A stretch of 64,000 nt of DNA from Silene conica (GCA_029255685.2 CM055317.2:69987460-70051459), one strand, 5' to 3'. Shown: positions 1 to 11,534, counted from the stretch's first letter. Numbers and translations: made by a program. The notes: generated from the letters alone by a model not told the origin.

Positions 1-1031
1 TATATATAGGCCAAGTTGAGATTTTTTAGTATGACCTGCTCCAAGATATTTACGACCAAGGGGTGATAGTGTCCTACAAGTGTGGACCTTCCAACTGCCA
101 TAACTAACATGCCTTCAAAAATACAAATCACATGGGAGCATTGCCCGCCACATGGGATTATAAAGACGGACTATATATATATACCTCAAGAGTTAAATAC
201 AGATAATGTCCTTCTTATAGTATGCAAGTGGCAAATCAAATGAGAATTAAATAGAGCACTCCACTCGCCTCCCACGTGTGATATTGTAAAAAAAAAAAAC
301 TATTCATCTTTAACTTGTGATGAATAGTATTCGTCTTCAATCAGACGGGCTATTAAACATTTACATCCTAACTCAAACAAAAAAAATCATTTTTTTGACA
401 AAAATAAATAAACAAATAAAAAAAATAATAAAAAAACAAAATTTGTTATTTTTTGTTGTCCACAAATAATGGGTCCGTATTTAAGGTGTTATGCGTACTC
501 ATTGATCCGTAAATAAAAGTATATAATTTTTCTAGACTACTAGTTTAGTATTTGTGCAAATTACATGGGTGTATAAATTAAAGTATATAAATATAAGAAA
601 CTTTTTAAGTTTTATTGTTATTACATTAGGTTAATTTGTTTCTACAATTATAATTATTTTAATGTACAAAATTTATACAAATGGTATAAATTGTTGGAAA
701 AAAAGCACACTTGAAAATCAATATAAAAATAATAATAGTCAAACACAAAAGAATAAATATCATATTATTGTTACAACATTTATTTATTTACAGTAAAAAT
801 TATTAAATCCATATAAAAAATTTAATATCTGAATTTTTTTGAAGCAATTAGACCTAAACCCGTGGAAATTGGCGCAACACAACGAACTCGACTCGTACCC
901 AACTATACACCTGAAATGAAGACTCGAAATTGACCTTAGTCGAATTAAAGAGTTTCGTGCAAGTAACCTACCCTTCTAATAGTTTTGAGAAACCATTATG
1001 TTTTGTATACTATATATTCACATATAGACAG
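1..1031. other. AT-rich intergenic stretch
   Basis: No open reading frame with recognisable protein similarity, no tRNA-like sequence and no clear terminal repeats. It is rich in A and T runs. I see no supportable feature here. Confidence 0.5.
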
Positions 1032-1322
1032 TGATAGATGAATCATGTTGATCAAAACCTTGAGGTAATAAATTAATAATGCGTTGTTGAAGTCCAACTA
1101 TTATATTTATTCTTATTACGTCCTCTCACTCGAATGCTCATTGAACTTGAAGAGTGGTTACTGGTTAGTGCACATGCTCTCCCGTACCATGTGCTGAAAG
1201 CCTGAAATTACACTTCGTGAGTCATTGGAGGCTGTCAGGATTTAAACCTGTGACCTTTGACCACACTGACTCTTATACTATGCATAATAGTTGAGGTCCA
1301 ACTATTATATTTATTCCTATTA
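1032..1322 (-). mobile_element. Degenerate TRIM-like element, copy 1
   Basis: This copy starts with the same TGATAGATGAA terminus as the better copy at 30203-30503. It shares the internal stretch running from CTCTCACTCGAATGCTCATT to a damaged complement of a tRNA-Met primer site (ACTCTTATACTATG). The sequence AACTATTATATTTATTCYTATTA occurs near both ends as remnants of short terminal repeats. The right repeat is truncated. It is non-coding and the oldest-looking of the three copies in the window. Confidence 0.45.
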
Positions 1323-1849
1323 AACGGTTATTCTTCGTCAGATGATTCACAGTACAATGAAAAGTTGTCGGGTTATTATAAATCAATTTAACAGGCAGTT
1401 ATGTATTATGCATCTATGCTGCTTCACATGGTCATCTACACAAGCTCACATGCATATGTTGTTAACTGTGAGTAACTAGAAAAAGTAAGGAAGAAGACCG
1501 CCGTGTGAGTTGTGAGTTGTGAGGTCTCGAACATCTTACATCGTCTCTCCTTGCTCCACATGTATGGCACATGCAAGGTAAATTAAATTTTATGTGAATT
1601 TGGACCGGACCGATACTACTTTACAAAGTAAATTAAAATTTATTTTTTATTGTCGACTGAGTCGGATCAAACTGCGGACCGGTTACCATATTTTTGGAGA
1701 CCCGAAAATCGGACCGTTATATATTCGGTTCGAAATGGTCCGGGTTACTTTTTCTTCAGCCCAACATGCAATCAAAAGTTATTTATTTATTTTAACGAAA
1801 ATTATTCAAAGATTATAAAGAATAATTTTAGATAACATATAAAGTAAAA
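1323..1849. other. Intergenic stretch without recognised feature
   Basis: It holds short reading frames (about 60-75 codons) with no recognisable similarity. There is a loose inverted pattern around GGACCGG / GGTCCGG between about 1600 and 1750. Nothing further can be supported. Confidence 0.4.
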
Positions 1850-3388
1850 TCTATCTCTATAAAAGGAGTAGAATTTAACTCATTTTGATTGGTTAATTGA
1901 AATAAGAAAAAAAACTACCCACTAACTTTTAGTTTGATTTAATTTCTATCTCTCCTAAATTCAGAATTCTCATTCCTAATTACGTAATCGATTGCAGTAT
2001 TACATTTCGTCATTATCATAATAAAATACGATACCATCAAATTATTGTTCATCGAATATATAAATAACATTATACAACGTTTCAATAAAATACGATATAG
2101 AACGGTCCAAAAATCAAATCCGAAAAACAAAAGATTACAAACACGAAAAATAATTATAGTCCAAAAATTAAAATTACATTATATTCTCCAATTTTAAATC
2201 AAATCAAATATAAATTAAGATACCAAACAAAATAAAATACGGTAAAATACAATATACAACGGTCCAATATATATCAAAATTATTACGTTTTCGCCAATAT
2301 TGTAATAAAATCCTATATATTAGAATAAAAAACTGAAAATCAGCACAAAAAATAAACAAAGTAGAATTCCAATCTAAATAACTCAAAGTCAACTAAAAAT
2401 TATTCAGGTGAGGATATTACGTTTATTAATCATGTAACATTCCGTATTTTTATAAAGGTAATTTAAATAATTTAAAGAAGTTTTCGGAATTTAATAATAA
2501 TTTAATTATAATTCGTAAATTTTATTTTAAGAAAGTGTCGTAAGTTTCATCTTAAGCTTATTTAATCTAAAGATATTGTGTCTTCTTGGTTTTCCCGTTT
2601 ATATTTAATTCCCGAACCGCTTAAGTGAAACCCGTCTCAAGCTTAACTTAAAACTAATTGTGAAAGGAACCTTCCTCCTCATTTCCTAACATTCTTAAAC
2701 CCTTTCTCAAGAAACAAAAACATCAGTCATTTCATTTCTCTTTTCCTCATATCTTCATCTTCACAAAATTCGATCTTGTGGATTCGTTACAACTCCGATT
2801 GACGCAAGGTTTTCGCCTACGCTTTCATCTCTTCATTTCCAATCTTTCCATCTCTATAAATTTCTGTTTTGTCGAAGTCGATTTCTGGGCTGTTTCGAGG
2901 TTACTCGAAATTACCCTCTAATAATCCGTTTTTGTTGTTTGTAGGTGTTGACTCGGACGACCCGGACAAGGACTCGTACATTGTTCAAGATTAGAAGTGA
3001 AGAAACGCTCTTAAAGGTGACTATTATGAGTAACTCGGCCTTTTTGTCTAAATTAGCACTATATGTGATTTTAAGGTGTTTTGATGAAAGTTAGCATGAT
3101 TATTGAGTTCTTGATGTTCTTATTATGTTATACAAACTGATTTTGTGAAGATTTAATGATGAATTTGATGAGGAAATGAGTTTTAGGAGTATACATGTTA
3201 AGACCGGTTTAATCGGTGATTTTATTGCTAAGTCATGAAATGATTGTTTGTATAGATGTTCATATGTTTATTTGATGTTGTGTACATGTGGGAAACGTTG
3301 TGTTGATGCGTAAAATCATGTTTAAGACGGTTTAGCAAAGTATTGAAAGGATTGGAATTGGCGAAAATAGCGATTTGCGCGAGCAGAG

Positions 3389-3698
3389 GCTCTGAGCCGG
3401 CAGGCTAACCGGCAGCCGGTCGGCCGGCTCAGAGTCCCCTTTGAAATCTTTGTTTTTCCGAAAGTTTTAAGAAAATGGGTCCCCAACCGGTGGACCGGCA
3501 GCCGGCCGGCCGGCTGGGAGCCCCTTATGTTGTTTTCTTCTAGTTTTGCGAGAAGAGGAAAGAGTCCCCAGCCGGTGGACCGGAAGCCGGCCGGCCGGCT
3601 GGGGGACCCTTCATGTTGTTTTAGTTGTTTGTCGGCTTGAGAGAAAGGACTCTCAGCCGGTTGACCGGCCGCCTGTGGCCAACCGGCTGAGAGCCCCT
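3389..3698. repeat. Array of four GC-rich hairpins in 5' LTR
   Basis: Four units about 85 bp apart each hold an inverted repeat around CCGGCCGG cores. The arms are CTCTGAGCCGGC/GCCGGCTCAGAG (3389-3434), CCCAACCGG/CCGGCTGGG (about 3481-3519), GTCCCCAGCCGG/CCGGCTGGGGGAC (about 3564-3608) and CTCTCAGCCGGTTG/CAACCGGCTGAGAG (about 3650-3692). The outer arm bases differ between units, yet each right arm matches its own left arm. In unit 2 the left arm has one A that breaks a pair; the right LTR has G there. Confidence 0.85.
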
Positions 3699-3970
3699 GA
3701 TCGTATTGTTTGTTTAATAACTTTTGAGTTTCAAGTCGGATTGTATTGATTCTTTTTCCGTATGCTTCGTATGCATGTTTGGAGTCCCCGAGGTTCGGGC
3801 GACACTATATTTGGTTCAGGAATAGAGTGAGGATAGAGACCCCTCGGTCGGGCAACCGAAAGGGAAACCGGCTCTCCCTCGGCTTAATTCGCGGGGTCAA
3901 TTAAGTGTTGGATTGAATATACGTCGTTGCATAATTAATTATGAATTGTGTAAGTTCGGAATTGAAGTTG

Positions 3971-4345
3971 TAGAACTATGATTTGGATTAGGTCATAGTT
4001 TGTGTTGCCTTTGTATTTTGAGGTGTATTGTTGTGAGACTATGATTTGGATTAGGTCATAGTTTGTGTTGCCTTTGTATTTTGAGGTGTATTCTTGTGGA
4101 GACTGTGATTTGGATTAGGTCACAGTTTTCATTTGCCTTTGTATTTTGAGGTGTAGTGTTGAGGAACTGTGATTAGGATTAGGTCACAGTTTTGTTTGCC
4201 TTTGTATTTTGAGGTGTATTGTTGAGGAACTGTGATTTAGATTAGGTCACAGTTTTGTTTGCCTTTGTATTTTGAGGTGTATTCCTGTGAAATCTGTGAT
4301 TTGGATTAGGTCACAGTTTTCGTTTGCCTTTGTATTTGAGGTGTA
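3971..4345. repeat. Six-copy ~63-bp tandem repeat with hairpin in 5' LTR
   Basis: Each unit contains an inverted repeat, then GTTTGCCTTTGTATTTTGAG and GTGTATT. Units 1 and 2 have arms ACTATGA/TCATAGT. Units 3 to 6 have ACTGTGA/TCACAGT or a shorter form. The loop GATTTGGATTAGG-like sequence is nearly constant. The arm change is therefore compensatory. Confidence 0.9.
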
Positions 4346-5224
4346 TTTATGCATGTGGATTATATTTGATGAGGCTATGTATTTATGTCGTGGTTGTATA
4401 ATGGAGTCTTCATATGAGTTTCTCTCGTAGTGTGTATTTGTATCCTTCCATGCCTGGGATTGGGGTCATGGTTTGATATTGCTGAATGTGGTATATACTT
4501 GCCTGAGTTAGGGTACGGTGTTATATACTTGCTCTTTTATATCTGTTTGCCTAGAGTTGGTACAATGTCAGATATGTATGTTGATTTGGATGAGTATATT
4601 ACTTTGTTTATAGTGTTGTTCATCCAAGGCATTGGATGACTCTTTAATTAGTTTCGTAAATGGTTTGGATTGAAAGACCCCCCGGCCGGGCAACCGGAAG
4701 GGAAACCGGCTCTCCTTCCAAATAGTTTACGAAGTTGGTTGAGAGCCTTTGCATAGTATTTGCATGATGATAGGAGGTTGAGATAATGGATTATATGCTT
4801 CACATGATGGTAATGTTGGAGTATAATACATGTTTATATGTGTTCGGTGTTGTATGACATTAGGTGGCTATGAGAACTCTAGTCACTCCCCACTGACTGT
4901 GGCGCACATGTTGTATGTGTGTAGGTACTTGATGCTGGTTTGCAGGGGGTTACATTGAGGCTAGCGAGCGATGATCCTTCATCGATGATTTTACCCAGTC
5001 GTTAGCTAGACCTTAGCTTTATTTCTTCCGTATTTTGTGCATGTAGGGATATGCTATCCCGGGCTGTTTTCTATCACACTTATACACTTATTTATGTTTC
5101 ATCTTTCGCATGTATAGATTTCTAAAGCACCTCGCATGTTTAGTTATGTTAAAAAGTTTTAATTCCGCTGCATTTTTAGTACTTTGTATGTTTTATATTT
5201 CCGCTTTCGCGAGGGGTTTTACAG

Positions 5225-5237
5225 TTGGTATCAGAGC
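5225..5237 (+). promoter_or_regulatory. Primer-binding site of gag-only element
   Basis: TTGGTATCAGAGC lies two bases after the 5' LTR. It contains TGGTATCAGAGC, the usual complement to the 3' end of initiator tRNA-Met used by plant LTR retrotransposons. Confidence 0.85.
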
Positions 5238-5388
5238 ATTATTGCTCCCGACGCACTCATGTAATACCCAAACTTAACTTGACCAATAACTTGAATAATG
5301 AATGAGAGATTAGGGTAGATTTAAGGACAAGTGGTAGACTGTTTGTACTTGCTAATTGCTAAGGTAACATTGTTTTCTCTTTTGAAGG

Positions 5389-6522
5389 ATGGTGAGACCC
5401 TCAGCTGCTGAGAATACGATAATGCAAGCACTTCACCAGTTGCTTGAGAACCAGAGGCGTCAGGCTGAGACTGCTCCTCCACCACATCCGCCTGGCAATG
5501 AGGCCAACCGACCTGGTAGCTTCTCTTGGATAACATCACAGATGTCCAGGAGCCACGTGAAGACTTATGGAGGCGAAGTTGATCCTGTTGCCCTTTCTGA
5601 ATGGTTCCGCGAGATGGAGAAAAGCTTCACCATGTACTCGGTTGTCAGAGAGGATAGAGTGCGGCTAGCCACTCACTTTTTGACCTTGGAGGCCGACATA
5701 TGGTGGGCTTTGACTGGACCGACTTTTATTCTGGATCCGTTGTTTGACTGGGAAGCTCTCAAGGAGAAGCTAGAGACCCGCTTCTATCCAAAGGAGCTTC
5801 GTTCGCAAAGACTGAAGGAGTTCATGGATCTCAAGCAAGGAGACATGACAGTGCAGGAGTTCACGGACAAGTATAATCAGTTGGCTCACTTTGCTTCTCG
5901 GTTCGTAAGGGATGAGTCCGAGAGAGTCTACTTCTACAAAGGGAAGTTAGGTGCCCGCATCGAGAGCATGATTCGCAGAGATTCTACTTCTTTCGTAGAG
6001 GTGTATGATGATGCTATTTGGGCTGAGAATTCAATTAAGGCCATATATGCAGAGGCTAGAGCTTCTTCTGCTCTCAGTTCCCCTCAGGCTCGCTCTCTTG
6101 GGAAGAGACCCCTTGATGCTTCACCTGATTCTCCAGAAATTCAGCAGGGAAAGTTCCAGAAGATCGGTCCCTCCAAGACCATGGATCCCCGACCTGCACC
6201 CGACCCTTCCTTGAAGTGTTTCAAGTGTCTCAAAGCCCTCCATCCTGGTGTTAACTGTAACGGTGATCCTTACTTGTGTTACACCTGTAAGAAGCCTGGG
6301 CATCGCTTCTACGAGTGCCCGGAGAAGAAGACTGTTGTTGGGAGGACTGCCACTGCTGCTGGTGCTGTTCGAAAGCCGAAGACCAAGGGTGCTGTGTATG
6401 TGATGAGCAGAGCTGCTGCAGAGACTTGCCCTCAGTTGATCACTGGTTTGTCTTCATCATTGACTTTTCTCTTCTATCCTCTTCTAAGACCCCAAGTTCT
6501 TATCATTATTCTTCTTGTGTAA
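5389..6522 (+). CDS. Retrotransposon Gag protein (stand-alone)
   Basis: This 377-aa frame encodes a Ty3/gypsy Gag, which would form virus-like particles and bind the element RNA. A retrotransposon gag domain spans about residues 60-200; it includes W71-F72 and the conserved block from W121 (DWEALKEKLETRFYP) to LKQGDMTVQEF at about 148-158. A basic, proline-rich linker follows. A zinc knuckle with C297-X2-C300-X4-H305-X4-C310 is intact and is preceded by a second cysteine cluster (C277, C280, C290). The start codon is the first ATG after the leader and begins a continuous frame. The last 35 or so residues turn hydrophobic and unlike Gag, so the frame probably reads into the junction left by loss of the pol region. 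The frame is otherwise undamaged, consistent with a young element. Confidence 0.85.
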   Translation: MVRPSAAENTIMQALHQLLENQRRQAETAPPPHPPGNEANRPGSFSWITSQMSRSHVKTYGGEVDPVALSEWFREMEKSFTMYSVVREDRVRLATHFLTLEADIWWALTGPTFILDPLFDWEALKEKLETRFYPKELRSQRLKEFMDLKQGDMTVQEFTDKYNQLAHFASRFVRDESERVYFYKGKLGARIESMIRRDSTSFVEVYDDAIWAENSIKAIYAEARASSALSSPQARSLGKRPLDASPDSPEIQQGKFQKIGPSKTMDPRPAPDPSLKCFKCLKALHPGVNCNGDPYLCYTCKKPGHRFYECPEKKTVVGRTATAAGAVRKPKTKGAVYVMSRAAAETCPQLITGLSSSLTFLFYPLLRPQVLIIILLV

Positions 6523-7195
6523 TCCCGTTCTTGGATCCCCTTCCATTGTACCTTGGAAATCCCTTCTTAACACCTTAATTCGACCCTACTTCTGAAACTT
6601 TTCCCCCCTTAACTCGTTTGACCCGTGAAATTCGAATCTATGGAATCATGGTTTTAAATCATAATCTCTTTTGTGCACCAGTAACTTCGCCAAGCTACCT
6701 TCTTTCGGTCAATTCCAACTTGTAGAATTTCGCAACTCTTCCCTTTCTGAAAATTTTAGATCTAAAGCCTGTTTTCGAGAGAATTTTGGTTAAAGAAAAT
6801 AGATAATTTCCACTTTTATAGGTCTCAGTGATAATTTTTCGGGAAACCTGGTTTTAAAGAGTAACTTGACTTGCAACTTGATTGATCTCAGCGTAGATTT
6901 GTCATTTGAACTCGTTATTGGAGACGTCTGATAACCTGAGCAATGCTTGCCGACACCGGATCGATCTAATTTTGGATTTTAGTGGTTTAAATTTTGGAAC
7001 TTGTCTCAGATTTGGTATGTCGGGCTCTTGAATGTACAACGAGAACCCCAACGTCCATTGACGAAGACTTGTGCCTTGGAAATCGTTTTCGAAAATTGCG
7101 AGAGAAACTTAAGTTTTTAAATATCAAGTTCAGTGAAAATTTTGATTTTAACATTGTCCTTGTAACTGCTTTCAAGTTTCGAGGACGAAACTTTT
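6523..7195 (+). other. Non-coding internal remnant of gag-only element
   Basis: Between the gag stop and the 3' LTR there is no pol coding. Close to the LTR the stretch TTTCGAGGACGAAACTTTTT resembles sequence usually found just upstream of the polypurine tract in related long-LTR gypsy elements. This supports derivation from an autonomous element by internal deletion. Confidence 0.6.
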
Positions 7196-7211
7196 TGAAA
7201 GATGGGGTGAT
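7196..7211 (+). promoter_or_regulatory. Polypurine tract of gag-only element
   Basis: A purine-rich run (GAAAGATGGGG then TGAT) ends directly at the TGTAACATCC start of the 3' LTR, the expected place for plus-strand priming. Confidence 0.7.
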
Positions 7212-10008
7212 TGTAACATCCCGTATTTTTATAAAGGTAATTTTAATAATTTAAAGAAGTTTTCGGAATTTAATAATAATTTAATTATAATTCGTAAATT
7301 TTATTTTAAAAAAGTGTCGTAAGTTTCATCTTAAGCTTATTTAATCTAAAGATATTGTGTCTTCTTGGTTTTCCCGTTTACATTTAATTCCCGAACCGCT
7401 TAAGTGAAACCCGTCTCAAGCTTAACTTAAAACTAATTGTAAAAGGAACCTTCCTCCTCATTTCCTAACATTCTTAAACCCTTTCTCAAGAAACAAAAAC
7501 ATCAGTCATTTCATTTCTCTTTTCCTCATATCTTCATCTTCACAAAATTCGATCTTGTGGATTCGTTACAACTCCGATTGACGCAAGGTTTTCGCCTACG
7601 CTTTCATCTCTTCATTTCCAATATTTCCATCTCTTTAAATTTCTGTTTCGTCGAAGTCGAAGTCGATTTCTGGGCTGTTTCGAGGTTACTCGAAATTACC
7701 CTCTAATAATCCGTTTTTGTTGTTTGTAGGTGTTGACTCGGACGACCCGGAAAGGACTCGTACATTGTTCAAGATTAGAAGTGAAGAAACGCTCTTAAAG
7801 GTGACTATTATGAGTAACTCGACCTTTTTGTCTAAATTAGCACTATATGTGATTTTAAGGTGTTTTGATGAAAGTTAGCATGATTATTGAGTTCTTGATG
7901 TTCTTATTATGTTATACAAACTGATTTTGTGAAGCTTTAATGATGAATTTGATGAGGAAATGAGTTTTAGGAGTATACATGTTAAGACCGGTTTAATCGG
8001 TGATTTTATTGCTAAGTCATGAAATGATTGTTTGTATAGATGTTCATATGTTTATTTGATGTTGTGTACATGTGGGAAACGTTGTGTTGATGCGTAAAAT
8101 CATGTTTAAGACGGTTTAGCAAAGTATTGAAAGGATTGGAATTGGCGAAAATAGCGATTTGCGCGAGCAGAGGCTCTGAGCCGGCAGGCTAACCGGCAGC
8201 CGGTCGGCCGGCTCAGAGTCCCCTTTGAAATCTTTGTTTTTCCGAAAGTTTTAAGAAAATGGGTCCCCAGCCGGTGGACCGGCAGCCGGCCGGCCGGCTG
8301 GGAGCCCCTTATGTTGTTTTCTTCTAGTTTTGCGAGAAGAGGAAAGAGTCCCCAGCCGGTGGACCGGAAGCCGGCCGGCCGGCTGGGGAACCCTTCATGT
8401 TGTTTTTAGTTGTTTGTCGGCTTGAGAGAAAGGACTCTCAGCCGGTTGACCGGCCGCCTGTGGCCAACCGGCTGAGAGCCCCTGATCGTATTGTTTGTTT
8501 AATAACTTTTGAGTTTCAAGTCGGATTGTATTGATTCTTTTTCCGTATGCTTCGTATGCATGTTTGGAGTCCCCGAGGTTCGGGCGACACTATATTTGGT
8601 TCAGGAATAGAGTGAGGATAGAGACCCCCCGGTCGGGCAACCGAAAGGGAAACCGGCTCTCCCTCGGCTTAATTCGCGGGGTCAATTAAGTGTTGGTTTG
8701 AATATACGTCGTTGCATAATTAATTATGAATTGTGTAAGTTCGGAATTGAAGTTGTAGAACTATGATTTGGATTAGGTCATAGTTTGTGTTGCCTTTGTA
8801 TTTTGAGGTGTATTGTTGTGAGACTATGATTTGGATTAGGTCATAGTTTGTGTTGCCTTTGTATTTTGAGGTGTATTCTTGTGGAGACTGTGATTTGGAT
8901 TAGGTCACAGTTTTCATTTGCCTTTGTATTTTGAGGTGTAGTGTTGAGGAACTGTGATTAGGATTAGGTCACAGTTTTGTTTGCCTTTGTATTTTGAGGT
9001 GTATTGTTGAGGAACTGTGATTTAGATTAGGTCACAGTTTTGTTTGCCTTTGTATTTTGAGGTGTATTCCTGTGAAATCTGTGATTTGGATTAGGTCACA
9101 GTTTTCGTTTGCCTTTGTATTTGAGGTGTATTTATGCATGTGGATTGTATTTGCTGAGGCTATGTATTTATGCCGTGGTTGTCTAATGGAGTCTTCATAT
9201 GAGTTTCTCTTGTAGTGTGTATTTGTATCCTTCCATGCCTGGGATTGGGGTCATGGTTTGATATTGCTGAATGTGGTATATACTTGCCTGAGTTAGGGTA
9301 CGGTGTTATATACTTGCTCTTTTATATCTGTTTGCCTAGAGTTGGTACAATGTCAGATATGTATGTTGATTTGGATGAGTATATTACTTTGTTTATAGTG
9401 TTGTTCATCTAAGGCATTGGATGACTCTTTAATTAGTTTCGTAAATGGTTTGGATTGAAAGACCCCCCGGCCGGGAAATCGGAAGGGAAACCGGCTCTCC
9501 TTCCAAATAATTTCCGAAGTTGGTTGAGAGCCTTTGCATAGTATTTGCATGATGATAGGAGGTTGAGATAATGGATTATATGCTTCACATGATGGTAATG
9601 TTGGAGTATAATACATGTTTATATGTGTTCGGTGTTGTATGACATTAGGTGGCTATGAGAACTCTAGTCACTCCCCACTGACTGTGGCGCACATGTTGTA
9701 TGTGTGTAGGTACTTGATGCTGGTTTGCAGGGGGTTACATTGAGGCTAGCGAGCGATGATCCTTCATCGATGATTTTACCCAGTCGTTAGCTAGACCTTA
9801 GCTTTATTTCTTCCGTATTTTGTGCCTGTAGGGATATGCTATCCCGGGCTGTTTTGTATCGCACTTATACACTTATTTATGTTTCATCTTTCGCATGTTT
9901 AGATTTCTAAAGCACCTCGCATGTTTAGTTATGTTAAAAAGTTTTAATTCCGCTGCATTTTTAGTACTTTGTATGTTTTATATTTCCGCTTTCGCGAGGG
10001 GTTTTACA
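7212..10008 (+). repeat. 3' LTR of gag-only retrotransposon
   Basis: This LTR is 2797 bp and starts TGTAACATCCCG and ends TTTTACA. It is about 99 percent like the 5' LTR by eye. It has an extra GAAGTC hexamer near 7655-7670. The hairpin array (about 8170-8478) and the six-copy 63-bp array (about 8757-9130) are both kept with the same arm pairings. Confidence 0.9.
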
Positions 10009-10478
10009 ATCAGGTTGCATATTAATGATTAATGATAATACTAATACTAATAAAATAGTGGAAATACACCGAAAATCTTAAAATTATAATTTTATCATGC
10101 TAAAAAAATTGCAAATTAATCTTATTCATGTACATCTACTCCTAAGAGATTGAGACGATATTGTTAATAATCAAATAATTGACAGTTACAAAGAACACAC
10201 AAGTAGGTAATAAAAAAGTACGAGATCAATATTTCTAATAAAAACTCCGTTAATTCTGAAACCATAACATATAAAATTTGTCTTTTACCTTAGTAATGAA
10301 ATATGTCGGATTTTATAGCAAAAAAATGATTTATTTTAGTAATCATGATTTATAATAATTTATATATTACCTACTTAATTTTTATTTTGAATTATATTTA
10401 TATTAATTAGTCAAATATTTATGAGTAACCAATATTTAAAAACAGAACCGTACATTTGTTGTACGGGTATAAAACTAG

Positions 10479-11142
10479 TGATCGTTTAAATTTGAAAAGT
10501 AGTAATTTTATGTAGGGAATAAGGAGCACAAATTTTATAATATAAGCATTTAAATTTAATAAAGTCATTAATTAATTCATTGGTTAACTTAAACACTCGT
10601 TTGTCAATACTTAATAGCTTATACCTATCTCACAATTAGTTTTCAAAATACGTAAGTGATATATACAAATTATGATTTTAGGAATATACGGACCCCATAT
10701 GATGAAGCGGAGTTAAGAGCGGTATGTCTGGCTTAAATAAAATGTAAGTTAAAAATTAAAAGATAATTAATATTTCAAAACGATAGTTATTTTACAATAA
10801 AAAATCCTAAAAAAATACGACAAAATCTAAAAAAAAACGATTTTTTAATACTTTTGTGAATGAAACGACTTAAATAATTCCTTAATTGTCTAGTCATTTA
10901 GTATAAGGGCTTTGAAACAAGGAGTCAATTGGTTAAAATTGTAATGTCGAGATTGTCGACAAAGATTAGGTCTTAGGATTCAACGGTCAACTGTCTATCT
11001 GGTAGCGAAGCTAGTAGAGCCATTTATATCCTAACACGTGTAACCAACGTGTATGTAACAACATTAACGAACATAAATGTTGACCATTAAACACTTTATT
11101 CTTCCCCTAGTGTAACTCCTCTATATAAGCCATGATGTACTA
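10479..11142. other. AT-rich intergenic stretch
   Basis: There is no gene or defined repeat here. This is the host sequence between the first Helitron and the Copia element. Confidence 0.4.
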
Positions 11143-11520
11143 TGTGGGAGTAAAGAGAATAATTAGTATTCACTAATTATGGAAATAAAGAATTAGCAGA
11201 GTTTCAGGAATTGAGAGTAATAATAGGAAGGAGAGTACATGTGAGGTTTGTAATTGTGTGAATGTTGTTCACTCAATTATTAGCATGTAAGTTATTATAA
11301 AATGTTAGAAGTTTTGTAGTTTTACAACACAACATGTATCATCAAATAGAGTGTAACAAGTAGATTGTCAGTTAATCAAACTTTATTCGTAGACATTTAC
11401 ATTTCTTCAAACAAGTTTATTATTCAGCCGCAGTATTTATTGTTCAACTTTAGTGAGGATATATTTTATATTTTTATATTAGTCTATTAGAAGCCTATAA
11501 TTTTCGTTGCTACTCCAACA
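11143..11520 (+). repeat. 5' LTR of Copia element
   Basis: This LTR is 378 bp with TG and CA ends. It holds a segment of about 28 bp around 11345-11375 that is missing from the 3' LTR. Confidence 0.88.
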
Positions 11521-11522
11521 TT

Positions 11523-11534
11523 TGGTATAGAGCC
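11523..11534 (+). promoter_or_regulatory. Decayed primer-binding site of Copia element
   Basis: TGGTATAGAGCC lies two bases after the 5' LTR. It matches the initiator tRNA-Met complement TGGTATCAGAGCC except that one C is missing. Confidence 0.7.

Larger units (their letters stand above)
2433..5223 (+). repeat. 5' LTR of gag-only retrotransposon
   Basis: This LTR is 2791 bp and is bounded by TG and CA. A pyrimidine-rich stretch occurs at about 2660-2760 and a candidate TATA motif (CTCTATAAAT) at about 2850. That motif is altered to CTCTTTAAAT in the right LTR. A GC-rich hairpin array lies at 3389-3698 and a 63-bp repeat array at 3971-4345. Two further related GC-rich motifs lie at about 3838-3884 and 4675-4714. 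It carries no real coding sequence. Confidence 0.9.
2433..10008 (+). mobile_element. Gag-only LTR retrotransposon (Ty3/gypsy, TR-GAG type)
   Basis: The element is bounded by two near-identical direct repeats of about 2.79 kb, starting TGTAACAT and ending TTTTACA. A primer-binding site and gag follow the left LTR, and a purine tract precedes the right LTR. The flanking host bases are AATCA on the left and ATCA on the right, a 4-5 bp target duplication whose exact edge is ambiguous by one A. The internal region is only about 2.0 kb and encodes Gag, with no protease, reverse transcriptase, RNase H or integrase. It would therefore need enzymes from a related autonomous Ty3/gypsy element, probably of the Tekay/Del group given the long LTRs and the tRNA-Met primer site. 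By eye the LTRs differ at roughly 30 positions plus a few small indels, suggesting a recent insertion. Confidence 0.9.
1850..10478 (+). mobile_element. Small Helitron split by an LTR retrotransposon
   Basis: The left end reads A|TCTATCTCTATAAAAGG at 1849/1850, a typical Helitron 5' end. The right end at about 10449-10478 has a hairpin (CCGTACA, loop, TGTACGG) followed by TATAAAACTAG and a host T at 10479. This fits insertion between A and T with a CTRR 3' end. Removing the retrotransposon at 2433-10008 leaves about 1.05 kb. No Rep/helicase coding is present, so it would be non-autonomous. Pairing these two ends across the nested element is inference; each end alone is clear. Confidence 0.55.

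Noticed and set aside
4430..4639. Open reading frame repeated in both LTRs (also 9215-9412)
   Set aside because: It lies in LTR sequence, has no known domain and is identical only because the LTRs are identical. It is not called as a gene.
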